Below, piece after piece: positions 6,994 through 8,156 of a DNA stretch of 8,156 bases. Positions within the stretch are counted from its first letter, which is position 1. Every line of letters starts with the position of its first letter. The DNA lies in the NCBI GenBank assembly GCA_041170785.1, contig JBEDND010000215.1:1-8156 (forward strand), written 5' to 3'. Made by a program: the position numbers and the translations under genes. The notes under the pieces were generated by a model that was given only the letters and a program-made list of their open reading frames with translations, was not told where the DNA came from and did no database searches. The stretch comes from REEB481 sp041170785. Lineage in GTDB: Bacteria; Bacteroidota; Bacteroidia; NS11-12g; UBA955.

Positions 6994-7596
6994 TTAAGGG
7001 GTTTTCTTTTTGATGTCATAAAAGGTCGTCCAATGGGTTGCAGATCCCGCGGGATCAACATATTCTTCGTAAGTGATGATGCGCTCTGCTCCGGCACATG
7101 GCGCCCAAGGGTCATTCAACACCAGATAATTGGTTCCTGCAAGGGTAATGTAACCTTTGATCACCAATACATGCCCAACAACTCCGGGTGTTCCATAAGC
7201 ATAACCCATGGGCTTTTTGCTGCAGAAAATCTGCTCCCTCAATTGCTGCCAGCTTAATGCCGTATCCTTTTCAGTATGCGAAACGCCGGCAAAATCAAGC
7301 ATCAGCCATCCGGGCCTGTTGCATTCGTCGCGTTTTGGACAGGTAGTATTTGGGGTTTCCGGATCGCAACAGTCGGTGCGGCCAAATCTTTCATTTGCCA
7401 AGGCACATTGTGAAACCGCTATTCCCAAGTGTTGGGCCAGCATTTGCGTAGTGGCCGCCCAGCACCAATTCCCGGTTTCCTGCGGCCGCAGCGTACTTGG
7501 CACATTTCCTGAAATTTCCGGTTTACAGCAGCTGCTTAGCTGGAACCACCAACCCACAATAATCAGGATGGATAGTAATTGGATACTTCGTTTCAT
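6994..7596 (-). CDS. Papain-like cysteine protease (C70/AvrRpt2-like) lipoprotein
   Basis: 200-residue protein resembling the papain-like C70 (AvrRpt2-type) peptidases. The active-site cysteine lies in NWCWAAT (Cys45), with an upstream Gln39 placed to help form the oxyanion hole. The histidine is in GHVLVIKGY (His142), followed by NDPW (Asn161/Asp162) as the third catalytic residue. Residues 1-22 form a signal peptide ending in lipobox LSSC, so Cys23 should be lipidated; the protease would then be periplasmic or on the surface, with no propeptide. A Cys-rich insert (Cys64, Cys76, Cys77, Cys86, Cys92) between Cys45 and His142, plus Cys125 and Cys167, suggests disulfide bonding outside the cytoplasm. 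I chose the ATG at 7596; ATG at 7608 is possible. The frame stays open to ATG 7680, but a -7 box at 7618-7625 lies inside that extension. Substrate unknown. First gene of a two-gene unit. Confidence 0.8.
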   Translation of the reverse strand: MKRSIQLLSILIIVGWWFQLSSCCKPEISGNVPSTLRPQETGNWCWAATTQMLAQHLGIAVSQCALANERFGRTDCCDPETPNTTCPKRDECNRPGWLMLDFAGVSHTEKDTALSWQQLREQIFCSKKPMGYAYGTPGVVGHVLVIKGYITLAGTNYLVLNDPWAPCAGAERIITYEEYVDPAGSATHWTTFYDIKKKTP

Positions 7597-7617
7597 TGCT
7601 TTAACCATTAATAAGGT

Positions 7618-7625
7618 CAAAGCTA
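7618..7625 (-). promoter_or_regulatory. Bacteroidota -7 promoter box of the protease gene
   Basis: TAGCTTTG on the minus strand matches TAnnTTTG at all fixed positions. It sits 21 bases before the ATG at 7596, giving a leader of about 15 bases. The -33 element is weak. Its position argues against the in-frame start at 7680. Confidence 0.45.
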
Positions 7626-7645
7626 CGCGCACCCGAAAGCAGGCA

Positions 7646-7747
7646 TTAATTGCTTTCACCACCGCATGTGGGCGCACCATGAATGGTCATTTTGCCATCA
7701 TGCAAGGCATATGTCGCTGAGGCATTATACATGCCATTCGGAAGCAT
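7646..7747 (-). other. Possible 33-codon small ORF between blh and the protease gene
   Basis: An ATG at 7747 opens 33 codons (MLPNGMYNASATYALHDGKM..) ending in TAA at 7648-7646. It is in the same frame as the blh fragment, after the blh TGA. The composition reads like protein, but there is no ribosome binding site, signal peptide or known motif. It may be a small gene, the worn tail of a gene, or chance. This gap also holds a 5-bp hairpin (7721-7735) and no obvious terminator for blh. Confidence 0.15.
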
Positions 7748-7774
7748 ATCACACAATTTGCTTGATGGAATACC

Positions 7775-8156
7775 TCATCCTTTTCGCGAATCCGCGTTGC
7801 GGTAAAAACGATGCATGGCCAACACGTGCGGAAAGCTGAGGCAGGAAAGAAAGATGAAAAACAACCCGGTTGCTCCGTTGATTTCACCAAATCCACCCCA
7901 GTAGAAGCTCAATCCTATCAGCACGGCACCCAGGTTAAACGGAATGGCCTTTCGGAATAAGTACACCGGCTTTGCCTGAAACCTTTGCAGTAACTGTATG
8001 GAACTTTTCACGCTGTGGTCGGCGATGAAATAAACACCGAACGTGAACAAGAGCGGCAGCGTGAGGGCCGGAAAAAGATATAATCCTGAAAGGCTACGCA
8101 AGCCTCCTGTAATCAAATATATCGCCCCAGCTACCCAGCCTAACCAATGGTATGAT
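7775..8156 (-). CDS. blh: Brp/Blh-family beta-carotene 15,15'-dioxygenase, C-terminal part
   Basis: The frame is open from the right edge (base 8155) to TGA at 7777-7775, so the 5' part of the gene is outside the window. 126 residues are visible. Brp/Blh enzymes are integral membrane proteins that split beta-carotene into two retinal molecules, usually to supply a rhodopsin. Visible are hydrophobic segments at about 5-17, 25-45 (LFPALTLPLLFTFGVYFIA), 70-86 and 96-112, the family-like HS pair after a membrane helix (ADHSVKSS, His47 of the fragment), and the closing FPHVLAMHRFY (His110) like the PH motif at the family C-terminus. A TTG at 8116 is not a start, because the frame and the membrane topology continue upstream. 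The protein seems complete at its C-terminus. The family call rests on the overall C-terminal pattern from memory; a different polytopic membrane protein is possible but less likely. Confidence 0.7.
   Translation of the reverse strand, partial: SYHWLGWVAGAIYLITGGLRSLSGLYLFPALTLPLLFTFGVYFIADHSVKSSIQLLQRFQAKPVYLFRKAIPFNLGAVLIGLSFYWGGFGEINGATGLFFIFLSCLSFPHVLAMHRFYRNADSRKG

Noticed and set aside
7597..7680. 28-codon extension of the C70-like protease from ATG at 7680
   Set aside because: A full-match -7 box lies within it, and the lipoprotein signal starts naturally at 7596 (or 7608).
7208..7720. 170-codon open frame on the plus strand opposite the protease gene
   Set aside because: It is antisense to the catalytic motifs of the protease, with no motif of its own.

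Overview
The window looks like chromosomal DNA from a member of the Bacteroidota. Three things point there: a type IX secretion (T9SS) gene pair (a type B sorting-domain adhesin with a PorP/SprF-like partner), promoter -7 boxes of the form TAnnTTTG ahead of genes that mostly lack a Shine-Dalgarno sequence, and a dimeric-type glycyl-tRNA synthetase of the form usual in that phylum. I cannot place it below phylum from sequence alone.

Layout. On the plus strand, bases 1-1035 hold the C-terminal two thirds of glycyl-tRNA synthetase, cut by the window edge. It ends at a perfect 18-bp inverted repeat that serves as a shared terminator. Everything else lies on the minus strand and converges on that terminator. 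Read in the direction of transcription, from the right edge: (i) the C-terminal 126 codons of a Brp/Blh-type beta-carotene cleavage enzyme (7775-8156, cut by the edge); (ii) a two-gene unit of a papain-like (C70-like) cysteine protease with a lipoprotein signal (6994-7596) and a lipoprotein of unknown function (6289-6981), closed by a strand-specific terminator; (iii) a single-gene Nfu-type iron-sulfur scaffold (5569-6138) with a good -7 box; (iv) a two-gene T9SS unit of a 973-residue PKD-repeat adhesin with a type B C-terminal sorting domain (2524-5445) and a PorP/SprF-like protein fused to a SPOR domain (1128-2507).

How the genes work together. The adhesin should pass the inner membrane by its signal peptide and the outer membrane by T9SS. 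The adjacent PorP/SprF-like protein is expected to capture or anchor it at the cell surface, and its SPOR domain could tie that complex to peptidoglycan. The adhesin start codon lies in the 3' arm of an 11-bp hairpin, and a third copy of the arm sequence upstream allows a competing fold; this is the most intriguing regulatory signal here. The protease and its neighbouring lipoprotein are probably both anchored in the envelope and may act as a pair. The Brp/Blh fragment suggests retinal production, so a rhodopsin gene may lie beyond the right edge.

Coding density is high. The longest stretch without a convincing gene is about 180 bases (7597-7774). I saw no tRNA, rRNA, CRISPR array, insertion sequence or attachment site.
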